Shown: in pieces, positions 24,100 to 35,068 of the stretch | Layout of the letters: every line of letters begins with the position of its first letter | How positions within the stretch are numbered: the first letter of the stretch is position 1 | Assembly (NCBI GenBank): GCA_033557465.1 | Contig: CM066043.1 | Coordinates: 108,428,278 to 108,492,277 of the forward strand | Reading direction: 5' to 3' | Source: Ichthyophis bannanicus | Taxonomy: Eukaryota; Chordata; Amphibia; Gymnophiona; Ichthyophiidae | Length of the DNA stretch: 64,000 nucleotides | Notes under the pieces: model-generated | Database searches by the model: none | What the model was told of the DNA's origin: nothing | What the model saw: the letters and a program-made list of their open reading frames with translations, nothing else | Made by a program: the position numbers and the translations under genes

Positions 24100-24569
24100 C
24101 AGAGTCGGCCCAAGGGTTTCTGCTGCCCTAGGCAGAAGCCCCAGCCATGCTGCTCCCTCCCCACGCACCAAGCCACGCTCCTCTGTGCTGAGCCCGATTC
24201 CAAGAGCAGAATCAAGGGGGGTGCAGCTCAGCTCAGCAGCAAGCCATGTGCTTCGGCACACATGGCCTGCAACATCTGACCCCCCTCCGACATAACTTTG
24301 GGGGTTCAGAAGCAGCAGGCCATGTGTGCTGAAACACATGGCCTGCTACCAAGCCTAGTCATCTCCCCCTGCTGCTGGAATCAGCAGCAATGGGGGGGGC
24401 AGGAGTGCAGCACAGCTCAGCACGGGGGGGGGGGGGGGAAGGTTGGCACGTCTCGGCATGCGGGGGGGGGGGGTGACGGGTCATGTGTGCTGAAGCACAT
24501 AGCCTGCCGCCCCAGAGATCTACCGCCCTCGGTGGCCACCTAGCCTGCCTAGTGGATGGGCCAGCCCTG
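24100..24569 (+). mobile_element. 470-bp hAT-like element
   Basis: Ends CAGAGTCGGCCCAAGG and (reverse complement) CAGGGCTGGCCCATCC; flanks CATATAGG and CTTATAGG form an 8-bp duplication with one mismatch. The interior has two inverted copies of a CATGTGTGCTGAAGCACAT-type block and long G-runs at 24422-24470. Confidence 0.75.
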
Positions 24570-24577
24570 CTTATAGG

Positions 24578-26635
24578 TCAATAGAAGTTTGAACTGTCTT
24601 TGTGAATTGCACATCTGAATGCCCTTTATCAGACGTTCAGATCAGGAATAGAGCTTCTAAAATGACCCCCACACTGTTTAATTATCCAATCTCCTTTTGT
24701 GTATTTACAGGTTGTAAACGGGGGTGCTTGTTGTGAAAGTTCCACAATCTTGGCAAAGACAGGAATTTATATGACTTGCAAAGGATTGTGGGTGTTGTAG
24801 TTCATTCACAGAAAATCAGCCGTTCAACAAAAATAATGAATTGTAGTTGCTCGAGTGTAAGCAGAAAACGGATTTTATTTATGGGGAGTTATTCCCTCGC
24901 ACAGATTTGCTTGGTAACATCAACAGGATACTTTCTTCAGGAAATATATTCAGGTAACAAAACAAATAAATAAGGCAACTGAAATACTTAGGCAACAACT
25001 CAGTAAAGACCTTGAGGGAACAGAAAAGGTCTTTCTTCCAGCCCCTGCTAATAACTTTCTTAGCAGTGCTTAAATGAAAGATAAACCCAAAAGGAAAATT
25101 ATCTTTATAAAAAAACAACTTTCTTCTATTCACACAGTGAAGAAGTTTTCTTTCCAGAGCCCAGGTGCACTTGTGCCTGGCTTAATCACAGGTGCTCAAC
25201 CAGCTGCAAACCCTTGCTGGTCCACTCTCCACGTGGCTCCAACTTACCCTAAAGCTTTCTCTTAAAGAAACTTTTCTGAGTAGTTAAAAAAAAACACAGT
25301 ACAGTTCCTTTTGGTGATTGTTGCTTTACTGAGGATTACTTTAAAACAGCAGCTTAGACAAAGAGCAATCCATGCATTCTACTTGCTCATTTGATATTTC
25401 CCCTTGCTCCTGAAATATCATGGAATCATTTTCATACACTGGCTCAGAGGAATTCTCTAACTGATCACTATCAGGATAGCATTTGTTTCCCTGCTGTCTT
25501 CCTTGTGCAAAGCTAGGGAACAGATCAGAGTTCATACCTGAGATCACGTTGCCATTAGGTTTCCTCTCTGGGTATTTTGGCCAGTAGGTAGCAAAGCTTC
25601 TGTGTCCAGCTCTCCAGTCAGAATCCCTGGACTTTAGGTCTCTTTTCCCATACCTCCTTAAATAGGTATTAGAGCTCCTTCTTTCTGTAGATGCAGCCGT
25701 CTCCTTTACAGGTGCTCTCTGGGGGTTCCTGGCTGTATATCTCCAAGCCTCTGGTTCCTTCCAGTCCAATGAAGAATGCTTGCCCCTGGAATCTCTCCCA
25801 ACACACGTACTGCCTTGGGCTCCTTTCCTAGACCCTCCTGGACGTCTTGCTGTTCTTCCTTCTGTGTTCTCTCTGCTGTTGCTGTCACCGTCCTCCTTCC
25901 TCTTGCCGTTGCCAGCCTTGCTCTAGCTGTAGCTTTTTGTGTGAAGAATTTCTTCTAGTTTTAAAGTGCCTAGAGGGACACTCCACCCTAGCACAGTCCA
26001 GGTGTTCTGAATCAAGCCCTGCACTAGGAGATGGGTGATTAGGGATTATATCATAGCTTCCTTGATTAGGCACACGTTCCCCACTTCAGCTCTCCTAGAG
26101 GCTTTCTGAAAACCAGTGCATTCTGGGTCTGGTAGTCTTTTAGGTAAACACTCTATTTTAGTGCTTTTACCAGCCAGCACAGGTTGCTTATTCAGAGCCA
26201 ATTCACCTCTTATATTATTCCTTCCTGAACTATGATAAGCTTCCTTATCACAAGGTATAGTACAAATAAGTGTAGGGAATGCCCCAAAATACTGCCTTTA
26301 ACCTCCTCTAGAGTATCTGGACCCCTATTTGTACTTGCTAATTTAAGTAACTGTAGTCATGAAAGCATATTACCTAAAGAGTTTACTATCACTTAATCTA
26401 TCAACCAATACGTCTCCCGAAACTAGACACAGGACATCAGTTTCCATTACAGAAACTAACAAATTCAATCTCTCTCTTAATCAACATTTAATTAAGTTCA
26501 AGAAATAAGAAATAATAATCAAACACTACATGTAATTAGTTATTTGTTATTAAAAGTATAATATATTTCTAATCTTTTTTTCAGTTGTTTTATTTAATAA
26601 TACACACATTGTTATAATGTTCTATGTAAGCATGT
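24578..26635. other. Intron sequence without recognised gene
   Basis: A minus-strand frame at 25341-25769 (142 codons) and another at 25706-25888 are open, but I recognise no domain, splice site or transposon end. Cys/Ser-rich plus-strand frames here are composition artefacts. Confidence 0.35.
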
Positions 26636-26639
26636 ATGT

Positions 26640-27045
26640 TTAAATGCTATTTTGAGTTCAATGTAAACCGCCTTGATTTATGAAAGGTGGTATATAAGCA
26701 CAATTAAATAAATAAATACTTCATAGGTAATCACTATGAACTATTGGTGGTACCAGATGATTAATTGCTGTTGGGTAGTTTTATGTGGTTAACCAACTCC
26801 AGTACCACAGCCCAACCACCCTCCCTTCTTGACACGTACATAGTATTGAAGTAAAGTCCTGATGTACATAGTATTGTATATAGCGCAGGTTGTAAATAGC
26901 TCACCAAGAATCAACGACCCTCTACACACACACACACATTCACTGTTCAATGCATGCGCACACTAGACACAGTATTTTGTCGATTGTTTGCTGTGTAGAC
27001 CGCCTTGATTATAGGAGAAGGCGGTATAAAAATCTGTTTAAATAA
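26640..27045 (+). repeat. Two LINE/SINE 3' tails
   Basis: GTAAACCGCCTTGATTTATG...GGTGGTATATAAGC with an AATAAATAAATA end (26660-26716), and GTAGACCGCCTTGATTATAG...GGCGGTATAAAAATC (26994-27045), are the same tail type. A short CA repeat lies at 26922-26940. Confidence 0.5.
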
Positions 27046-27437
27046 ACTCCAACATACAAAAATTGTATTTGTTTATTGTTTTAATCTGGTTTTTCCCAGA
27101 ACAGTGCATTCCAGCCTTTAGAGTTATTATATAGTGAAACAGCCATCTAACAAGTGAGTCAGCTCTAACTCTATGTACACCCCAGAGAATTAAGCGCCAA
27201 ACATTTTGCAAAAATGCTTTATCTCTCACACAAATAGATAAAATAATAGATAAAAGTACAGAACTTGCTTACAAACAGATGCAAGTACTTTTGCAACAAT
27301 TATGCAAATATATTCCTGGAATCAGATGCCTCAGGACACTTACTGACCATGTGACTGCGTATATAAAGTGACTGAATGTAGTGTGTTGGTTAGGGAAAAA
27401 GGTAGAGTATGTTTTTGAATGTGTGACTGCCTGGTAG

Positions 27438-27907
27438 TGTGGTAGGCGATGGCCTATATCGATGTGAAAGGCCTGTCAGATAGGCCTGGATTCTAACCCC
27501 CACTTTCCTGTTGTTAGAGTAAAGAATTAAAAGTTAGAAAAATCAGTTTATTACAAAGCTTGCACAATACTTCCATACTAAATGGATACTGTTGCATTCC
27601 TCAAGCTAGATATGACCTTGCAGTAGAAGTGTAGCCATAACATAGAACTGTGCCTTAGTTAGACTAGTCTGCGAAGGGGGAGCAGGGAGCAATAGCCCAG
27701 AGAGGGTCCCTGATTGGATGGGTGCAGTGGGCGTTGGGACCAATAGAAAGTCTGCCTGTATCAAACTGTGAAGCTTGTATATAAGGAAGTTGTTCCTGTT
27801 CGCCATTGCTCAGTCCTTTGATGCTTGGGCCTTGTGCACAATAAATTGGTTTGGATCCTTGAACTGACTCCAGGTATTATTTATTGCATGCTATCAGTGC
27901 TGCCACA
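27438..27907 (+). mobile_element. Solo LTR of a class I endogenous retrovirus
   Basis: A 470-bp TG...CA unit flanked by the 4-bp duplication GTAG (27434-27437, 27908-27911). It contains CCAAT near 27740, TATATAAGG near 27776, and an AATAAA in GTGCACAATAAATTGG near 27836. The last 80 bases (GTGCACAATAAATTGGTTTG..., GACTCCAGGTATTATT, GCTGCCACA) parallel those of the provirus LTR at 53070-53714. The internal part was lost by LTR-LTR recombination. Confidence 0.85.
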
Positions 27908-28048
27908 GTAGTAAATGAGCAATTGCAGTGTGTTTGAGATGTGCCGTGAGTAATTGCTAAGTAAGATGTATTTGAATGTGTGGAATGAATGGGTGGGATG
28001 TGCTTGTGAAGATAGCGCTATAGTAGTAGTAAGCAAAGGGATTCACTA

Positions 28049-28178
28049 TGGGGCTTGTTTACAAAGCCGCGGTAGCGGTTTGCGATCGTAATCGGAGCCG
28101 CGGCCCCATTGATTTCAATGGGGCCGCGGTTGCGATCGCGATCGCGAACCACTACCGCGGCTTTGTAAACAAGCCCCA
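28049..28178. mobile_element. 130-bp palindromic MITE
   Basis: TGGGGCTTGTTTACAAAGCC is mirrored by GGCTTTGTAAACAAGCCCCA, and the interior GGCCCCATTGA/TTTCAATGGGGCC folds to the centre. The element is nearly a perfect hairpin. No clear target duplication is visible, so the superfamily is open; the end resembles that of the Harbinger-like element at 43527. Confidence 0.7.
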
Positions 28179-29090
28179 ATGTCTGAGTGAGGGGGTGGTG
28201 TTTAGCATAGTGTACAGTGTTTGTATATGGATGAGTGGCAGTGGGTGGAGGGCATGCTGTGGGTGGGTTTTGTTGATAGCTAAGTGCCAGTGTATACAAG
28301 TCTGTGTGACCAGGGGTCCAGGGGCGAAAAGGACAGGAGCGATCTCCACTTGCTTCTGCTCTGGTGGCTGTCTCTGCGAAAATGATGCTGCTTGATCCCT
28401 AGTGGTAGAAGGCAAGACTACCACCAGCGTTCTTGGACAAATCACTTAAACCTCCATTGCCTCAGGTACAAACTTACAGGCTGATGCAGAAAACCTGCGT
28501 TAAATGTGTGCGATACTGACTTTTAATGCAGTTAAATACCACATCGAGAATGCGCAAGTCTAAACACTCATTGCAGAAAAAGCAGACTATGCAAATGAAG
28601 GATACGCAAATCCAAGCATATGCAAATAAGATATGCATAAAACCCCAGTGCAAAGGAAAAAAGCAATCGTAACATCCCAGCGTTAGAAACAAAGTAATGC
28701 AGGCGAAACACAAGAAATACTTAGCAGGGCATGCGTATGATTTCAGAATGCCATCCCCAGTCTCCTCTAGATGTCGTCACATGGCGTCTATTGCGGCACA
28801 TACATATACATGCAAAAGTACCGTGCTGGTACAAAGAAGGAGTTCTTTCTTTTCACGTTTACTGTGGGTCTCATTGCCTATAGCCTTGTACATTCGATTT
28901 CTTTCATTTGATTTATAGAGATAGAACATGATCCAGGCTCAGGTAGTGAGACTGAACAGACTGCCAGTCAGCAGGCAAAGTGTATCCATTCATCCCGTTC
29001 CCTGAATACTGAAATAGGTACGCTGACCAAAACGCCCAACTTTAAACGAGCAGAATTGTGCTGTCTTCAGGACGTGCTAGATCAATCTTA

Positions 29091-29175
29091 ACAGTGGCTT
29101 GGCCACTGTTGGAAAGAGGCTACTGGGCTTGATGGACCTTGGTTTGACCCAGTATGGCATTTCTTATGTTCTCAT
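29091..29175 (+). repeat. CR1 3' end
   Basis: GGGCTTGATGGACCTTGGTT then GACCCAGTATGGCATTTCTT and ATGTTCT is the canonical CR1 3' end. Confidence 0.75.
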
Positions 29176-30170
29176 GTACTCCTGACCAGGCGTATAAATA
29201 ATGATGCTTTTGTAGTGAATGCATGATTGGGTAATCTCCAACACGCTTCATTGCATCGGGTGCAGATTTCATTACCATGTTCCTTTACGTTACTCCAGTC
29301 CAGTCCCAGAATTTCTGGGATTCAGGTCCTCCTGCAGCTTGGAGACTGAACAATGACACTCTTCTGATGTTACCACTATAACCTCCTGAGGGACCGCCCC
29401 CTGGCTTCAGTTTGTTCAGTCTCCAAGCAGCTGGAGGTTGTAGAGCCTAGGAACTCTGGGCTCTATAGAGGGACAATTAAGTGTTTATTTCTTGATTAAT
29501 CTTTGATTTCGTTAAAAAAAAAAAAAGAGATACCAAAAAAATGGTATTGTAGCTTTAAGAGCTAGCTCATGCCCTCCCTCTCTCTGTTTAGAGGAGTTTA
29601 CTCTACCGCTGGGAAGCTGCGGTGTTTGAGCCTGCGTTAAGTCTCCCGATCCTACCTTGGTTAGGAGAGGAGCACTGTGAAGAAATAAGGCATATTTACC
29701 TGGTTAATTTCACCGAGGGTAAGGTCTTGCCTTTGAAAATAGATTTTTGTCTCTATGGAGAACTGTTTAGGCTGCCGGTTTTTATTCTGGCTGATTTCTT
29801 TTATCGGCACTTCCAGGTTCATCCAAAGTGTATGGAAACTTATTAACGGAGACCCGGGGGTGGAAGAAGGCAATTTAAAGTATTTTTTCTTTTAAAACGC
29901 TGCAGCTATGATGGTTTGATTGCTGCACAATTAGAGTGGCAGTTTAAATTCTTTAAAGGCCGCGCCGTTGATGCGCGTGCATGGGGCAGCGTTTTAACAG
30001 CGAGGGCACAATAAGAAGGATGGTTGTGAGTTATTTTTAAGCACTTTTAAGTTTCTTCTTAGTAAGTGTTGTTGAGGCTGTTTCTTAGTGTTTATTTACT
30101 TTTCATTTAAAAAAAAAAGACAAAGAGAGTAAGTAGTAAGGAGTTTATATTGTTGGCACTTTACTACAAA

Positions 30171-31592
30171 ATGCCTTCTAAGCCACAATGTTTGGTGTGT
30201 GGCTCTAGGAGAGGCATATGTTTAGACTCAGGAGTTTGCAAATCTTGTGTCCAAGAAAATGCAAATGTTCAAGATGTTTTAGAAGCTACTGCGGAAGGCG
30301 TTAGGCAGCTTTCTTCACCATTGAGAGAGGCTGATTCTCCTCCTCAGCTCTTGCCTGAGCCTGTTCCAGGTCCTTCTTTCAGGCCAGACGTGCCTATGAT
30401 GCCTGCAACTTTTTCTTCAGGTTTAGCAGCATTATTTTCAAGAGAGTTTGTTTCTCTACTTCAGCAAACTTTTAAGGAGGATCATAAAGTATCTGAACCG
30501 CCTCTTGTATCTGGTCGTGGGAGGAAGCGTTCAGCTGTTCCTTTGAACATTGATGAAGCTCTCCTACCTGGTAAGAAGACTAGGAGTGGAAAGGATTCAA
30601 AGGATTTTTCAATAGCATCTGAAGAAATACATTCAGATTCAAATGAAGATGTGGAGGAAGAATTAGAAGAGGGAGAACTTGTAGCACAGGAGGACCAGTC
30701 TAGAGTAGTATGTGTTTTTCGTAGGGAAAAGTTACCAGCATTAATTATGGAAACTCTTAAAACTTTGAATATGCCAGTGTCAGAGCCAGAGGAAGACTTG
30801 GAATTAGAAGATCCTTTGTTACAGGCATTCAGGAGAACGCAGAAGGCTTTTCCGCTTCATAGAGTGGTAAAAGAAATGATTCAGCAAGAGTGGGATGTTC
30901 CTGAGGCTGGATTAAGAGGATCCAGAGTTATGGCTCGTTTGTATCCTTCACGAGATCGGGACCGTAAATTATTTAATCCGCCGAAGATAGATGCAGCAGT
31001 CTCCGCTGTTACCAAGAAGACTACTATTCCAGTAGAGGGCGAAGCAGCTCTTAGGGATAGTTATGATAGAAAATTAGACACTTTGTTGAAACAAGTATTT
31101 GATATAAATGCATTATCCGTTCAGGCATCCATTTGCGAAGCATGGGTAGCTAGGGCATGTTTGCGTTGGTCACAGGGATTACATACTAGCATTGAGGGCA
31201 GCTCTGCAGAGGAGGCAGCTAAGTTAGAGACTGGAGCAGCTTATTTAGCTGACATTCATTATGATCTTATTAGAGCATTATCAAAAGGTATGGGCTCAGT
31301 GATTGCAGCTAGAAGATATGTGTGGTTGCGTACCTGGGCTGTAGATGCTTCCTCAAAGGCAAGACTTTCTAAGCTTCCTTTTAGGGGTAAGCTTCTTTTT
31401 GGAGAAGACTTGGATAAGTTAGTAAAGGATCTGGGAGATTGTATAGGAGGCAGGCTGCCTGAGGATAGGCAAAGGTTAGGATGCTCAGTTCAGGCGTATA
31501 GAGGTCAATATAGAGATTTTCGTTGTTTCCGTTCTGTTCGTTTTGGTCAGTTTCAGAGAGGACGTCAGTATTTCAGGAGTCAGGGGTTTTGA
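30171..31592 (+). CDS. DIRS gag-like protein
   Basis: An intact 473-residue frame, starting at the first ATG (MPSKPQCLVCGSRRG). The N-terminus has four cysteines in a CLVCGSRRGICLDSGVCKSC arrangement that could bind zinc. The middle is acidic (EDVEEELEEGELVAQED). The C-terminal half has the DIRS gag theme (YPSRDRDRKLFNPPKIDAAV..., helical, then LYGEDLDKLV-like FGEDLDKLVKDLG) and ends in an Arg/Phe/Gln-rich tail. The product is expected to form the particle that packages the element RNA. The following RT frame overlaps its end by about 50 bases in another frame. Confidence 0.75.
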   Translation: MPSKPQCLVCGSRRGICLDSGVCKSCVQENANVQDVLEATAEGVRQLSSPLREADSPPQLLPEPVPGPSFRPDVPMMPATFSSGLAALFSREFVSLLQQTFKEDHKVSEPPLVSGRGRKRSAVPLNIDEALLPGKKTRSGKDSKDFSIASEEIHSDSNEDVEEELEEGELVAQEDQSRVVCVFRREKLPALIMETLKTLNMPVSEPEEDLELEDPLLQAFRRTQKAFPLHRVVKEMIQQEWDVPEAGLRGSRVMARLYPSRDRDRKLFNPPKIDAAVSAVTKKTTIPVEGEAALRDSYDRKLDTLLKQVFDINALSVQASICEAWVARACLRWSQGLHTSIEGSSAEEAAKLETGAAYLADIHYDLIRALSKGMGSVIAARRYVWLRTWAVDASSKARLSKLPFRGKLLFGEDLDKLVKDLGDCIGGRLPEDRQRLGCSVQAYRGQYRDFRCFRSVRFGQFQRGRQYFRSQGF

Positions 31593-33413
31593 GGAGCAGG
31601 CAGAGGTTTTGCAGCCTCCTCTTCCTCTGCAAACCAGAGAAAGACACAATGAGATAAGGGAGACCCAGGTAGATTTTATTCCCGTAGGGGGCTGGCTCCG
31701 GGATTTTTATTCCGCCTGGGTTCAAATAACATCCGATCGGTGGGTGTTGGAGATTGTTCTAAAGGGATATGCTCTGGAATTTCAGTGCCCGCTGGTTGAT
31801 TTGTTCGTTCAATCTCCTTGCAAGGCACGTATCAAGCGGGCTGCGATACGCGAGACCTTGCAAAAACTGTTGAAACTGGAAGCGATTGTACCGGTGCCAT
31901 TAAACCAATGCGGTTTCGGTCGATACTCAATTTATTTTGTAGTTCCAAAAAAGGAGGGCTCGTTTCGACCGGTTTTGGATCTTCGCGGAGTAAATTGTTG
32001 TCTTCGAGTAGCTCATTTTCGTATGGAAACGTTAAAATCTGTGATAATGGTGGTAAGAAAAGGGGAATTTCTTACCTCTCTAGATTTAACAGAGGCGTAT
32101 CTTCATATTCCCATTCGGCAGGAACATCAAAAGTTTTTAAGATTTGCAGTTCCAATGGGCCATTTCCAGTTTCAGACGTTGCCATTCGGTTTGGCAACTA
32201 CTCCAAGAACATTTACCAAGGTAATGATAGTGGTGGCGGCAGCATTGAGAAGGGAAGATATTCTAGTTCACCCTTACCTAGACGATTGGCTGATTCGGGC
32301 AAAGTCCGAGGAGGAAAGCAGGTTAGCAACAGAGTAGTGGAATTTTTGCAAAGTCTAGGCTGGGTGGTCAATATGAGGAAGAGCAAGTTAATACCATCGC
32401 AGAATCTGGAACATTTGGGCGCTCAATTCGATACAAGGACGGGAAGAGTTTTTCTTCCTCACTCTCGAGCAATAGCACTAAAAAATCTAGTGGAAAAATT
32501 TTTGGCCAGAAAAGACCCCACAGCATGGCATTATCTGCAATTACTAGGGACCATGGCAGCAACTTTGGACTTGGTGCCGTGGGCGAGAGCTCATATGCGT
32601 CCGTTGCAAAGAGCATTACTAAGGAGGTAGTCGCATCAAAAGAGTCCGTTATCAAAGAGATTACCCTGTCTTCCGGAGACGCGTCAAGCTCTGCTGTGGT
32701 GGTTAAGAATGAAAGTATTAGAAATGGGAATGCGCCTGGAGTCTCCAGTTTGGATTCAGCTTACGACAGATGCCAGTCTAGTGGGCAGGGGAGCACATTG
32801 CGAAAGAGAATTCGTTCAGGGTCAATGGACCAAGCAGGAGAAGGTGTGGTCAATAAACAGATTAGAGTTAAGAGCAGTAACTTTAGCTCTGCGAGCATTT
32901 CAGAGTCACATTCAAGGAAAGGCTGTTTGTGTCCTGTCAGACAACGTGACTGCGGTAGCTTACATCAATCGTCAGGGGGGCACAAGCAGTGTTGCTCTGG
33001 AGGACGAGGCAGAGCAGTTATTCGTCTGGGCCAAGAAAAACGTGGATGCTTTGTCTGCGAGTCATGTTGCGGGAGTAACCAATATGGAAGCCTTTTTTTT
33101 GAGTCGAGTGAAGGTGGATCCAGGGGAGTGGAGTTTGCACCCCCAGGTGTTTCAGTTAATAATAGAGAGATGGGGAAGGCCGGTAATGGATCTCATGGCA
33201 ACATTCCAGTCAGCAAAAGTCGATCGATTTTTCAGTCAAAGACAAGAAAGAACGTCAGAAGGTCTGGATGCACTAGTTCAAAGTTGGCCGGAAAGACAGC
33301 TGTTGTATGTTTTCCCTCCGTGGGTGTTAATAGGTCGAGTTCCACAAAGCATAGAATGTTACAAGGGACTAGTGATATTAATAGCTCCAGATTGGCCAAG
33401 GTGGCCATGGTAA
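31593..33413 (+). pseudogene. DIRS reverse transcriptase - RNase H (frameshifted)
   Basis: The first frame (to 32337) carries GGWLRDFYSAW, then FVVPKKEGSFRPVLDLRGVN, FLTSLDLTEAYLHIPI, LPFGLATTPRTFTKVM and the catalytic box HPYLDDWLI. The RT thumb region (VVEFLQSLGWVVNMRKSKLI) is in another frame from about 32320. So one shift separates palm and thumb. The second frame continues to the RNase H domain: TTDASLVGRGA, INRLELRAVTLAL and LSDNVTAVAYINRQGG supply the acidic residues. It ends with PDWPRWPW. Enzymatic role: copying element RNA into DNA. Confidence 0.8.
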
Positions 33414-33419
33414 GAGGAT

Positions 33420-34560
33420 CTCATGAGATTGTTAGTAAACCGTCCTTGGCGTTTACCGATGAGAGAGGATCTGTTGAGTCAAGGACCCTTACACATGCCT
33501 CAAGTGGATCGATTCTCACTTATGGCTTGGCTCTTGAAAGGGCGAGATTAAGAGCCAGGGGTTACTCTTCATCAGTGATTTCTACTTTGTTAAAATCAAA
33601 AAGGAAATCTACTTCTTTAGCTTATGTTCGCACATGGAGAATATTTGAAGCGTGGTGTGAAGACAAGTCTGTTGAAGCATTGAAAGCTACTATTTCTCAA
33701 ATTCTTTCTTTTTTGCAGGAAGGATTTGAGAAAGGTTTAGCTCCAGGTTCATTAAAGGTTCAGCTGGCAGGTTTGTCTTGTTATAGAGGGCAGATAAAGG
33801 GGGAATCGATTGGAACTCACCCAGATGTGAAATGTTTTTTGAGAGCGGTTACATTATTAAGACCACCATGTAGACCACGGGTTCCGTCTTGGAGTCTACA
33901 TTTAGTTTTAGAAGCTTTGGTACGGGAATCTTTTGAACCATTATCACGAGCGTCGTTAAAGGATCTTTCGCTCAAGGTATTATTTTTGGTGGCTATTGCA
34001 TCGGCCAGAAGAATTTCGGAGTTACAAGCGTTATCTTGTAGGAATCCTTTTCTGATATTCTTTAAAGAGAAGGTTGTTTTGAGACCAGTGCCTTCTTTTT
34101 TACCCAAAGTAGTATCGGCTTTTCATATGAATCAAGAGGTCTCATTGCCAGTATTTGAAAAGAAAAGTAACGAGAGTCAACTCAATAGGTTGCATTTTTT
34201 AGATATTCGTAGAGCATTGAAAATATATTTGAAAAGAACAAAGGATTTCCATTTGTTCTCTTTGCAGGCCCAAAGAAGGGTCAAGCAGCTGCAAAGGCTT
34301 CTATATCTAGATGGCTCAAAGAGGCAATATCTTCGTCATATTTATTGAAAGGTAAGATAGTTCCGAAGGGGCTTAGAGCACATTCAACAAGGGCATAGGC
34401 TGCGTCCTGGGCTGAATACAGTTTGGTGCCGCCTGTTGACATTTGTAAAGCGGCTACTTGGTCGTCGATGAATTCTTTTGTAAAGCATTATAGGCTGGAT
34501 TTGCAGGCACAGGCTGATACCTGTTTTGGGTCGACAGTGCTTCAGGCTGGTCTAGCAGGT
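33420..34560 (+). pseudogene. DIRS tyrosine recombinase (broken)
   Basis: The frame ending at 34348 encodes the N-terminal SAM-like domain (RKSTSLAYVRTWRIFEAWC) and the catalytic domain with the first Arg in SARRISELQAL. Downstream, near 34255-34265, the frame shifts. The remaining active-site parts (HSTR box near 34380, Tyr in FVKHYRLD near 34485) are in a different frame, and that frame has one TAG between them. The enzyme would integrate a circular DNA copy; this copy cannot make it whole. An upstream part of the same open frame (32525-33413) only shadows the RNase H gene. Confidence 0.75.
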
Positions 34561-34592
34561 CCCGCCCATTAAGTGTTACTTCTCTGTTATAT

Positions 34593-34690
34593 CCCAGAAA
34601 TTCCGGGACTGGACTGGAGTAACGTAAAGGAAGGTTAAATTAGACTTACCTGCTAATTGTTGTTCCTTTAGGAATGCCAGTCCAGTCCCG
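34593..34690. repeat. DIRS internal complementary region
   Basis: The first half (ACTGGAGTAACGTAAAGGAA) is the reverse complement of the left terminus at 29280. The second half (GGTTAAATTAGACTTACCTG and on to TTCCTTTAGGAA) is the reverse complement of the right terminus at 35020-35066. The junction near 34632 joins the two ends head to tail, as expected for the template that circularises DIRS cDNA. Confidence 0.88.
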
Positions 34691-34906
34691 CATCCCTCCC
34701 TGATATGCATTTGAATTTAGAAATTAGCTGGAAGCATGTAGATGTGATGTTTTTGAATATTCTTGGTAAGGCAATATTCCCTTATATAGAGATGGGGGGG
34801 GCAAGATATTTGAAAAAAAAAAGAAATTTTAGTAGTTTATTAGCTTAAAGTAGCTATGAATGTACTTAATTGTTGCTCTGGTGAGTATGCTTTGTCAATA
34901 GGAAAA

Positions 34907-35068
34907 CTGAAGCCAGGGGGCGGTCCCTCAGGAGGTTATAGTGGTGACATCAGAAGAGTGTCATTGTTCAGTCTCCAAGCTGCAGGAGGACCTGAATCCC
35001 AGAAATTCCGGGACTGGACTGGAGTTCCTAAAGGAACAACAATTAGCAGGTAAGTCTAATTTAACCTT
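34907..35068. repeat. DIRS right inverted terminal repeat
   Basis: Bases 34907-35038 are complementary to 29279-29410, including GGGGGCGGTCCCTCAGGAGG and TCTCCAAGCTGCAGGAGGAC. The right terminus extends another 30 bases beyond the paired region (AACAATTAGCAGGTAAGTCT). Confidence 0.85.

Larger units (their letters stand above)
29280..35068 (+). mobile_element. DIRS retrotransposon, near complete
   Basis: Inverted termini of about 130 bp: the left end TTCCTTTACGTTACTCCAGT...GGGATTCAGGTCC is complementary to 34907-35038. The order is gag (30171), RT-RNase H (about 31590-33413), tyrosine recombinase (about 33420-34560), and an internal complementary region (34593-34690). DIRS elements integrate through a recombinase, so there is no target duplication, and none is seen. 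Limits come from the complementary region, whose two halves mirror the outermost bases. All coding parts except gag carry a frame break. Confidence 0.88.

Noticed and set aside
25341..25769. Minus-strand frame of 142 codons as a gene
   Set aside because: No recognisable domain, start context, splice signal or transposon boundary.
32525..33413. N-terminal 300 residues of the long frame ending at 34348
   Set aside because: This stretch overlaps the RNase H coding frame, which carries the recognisable motifs; only the part after about 33420 is recombinase.
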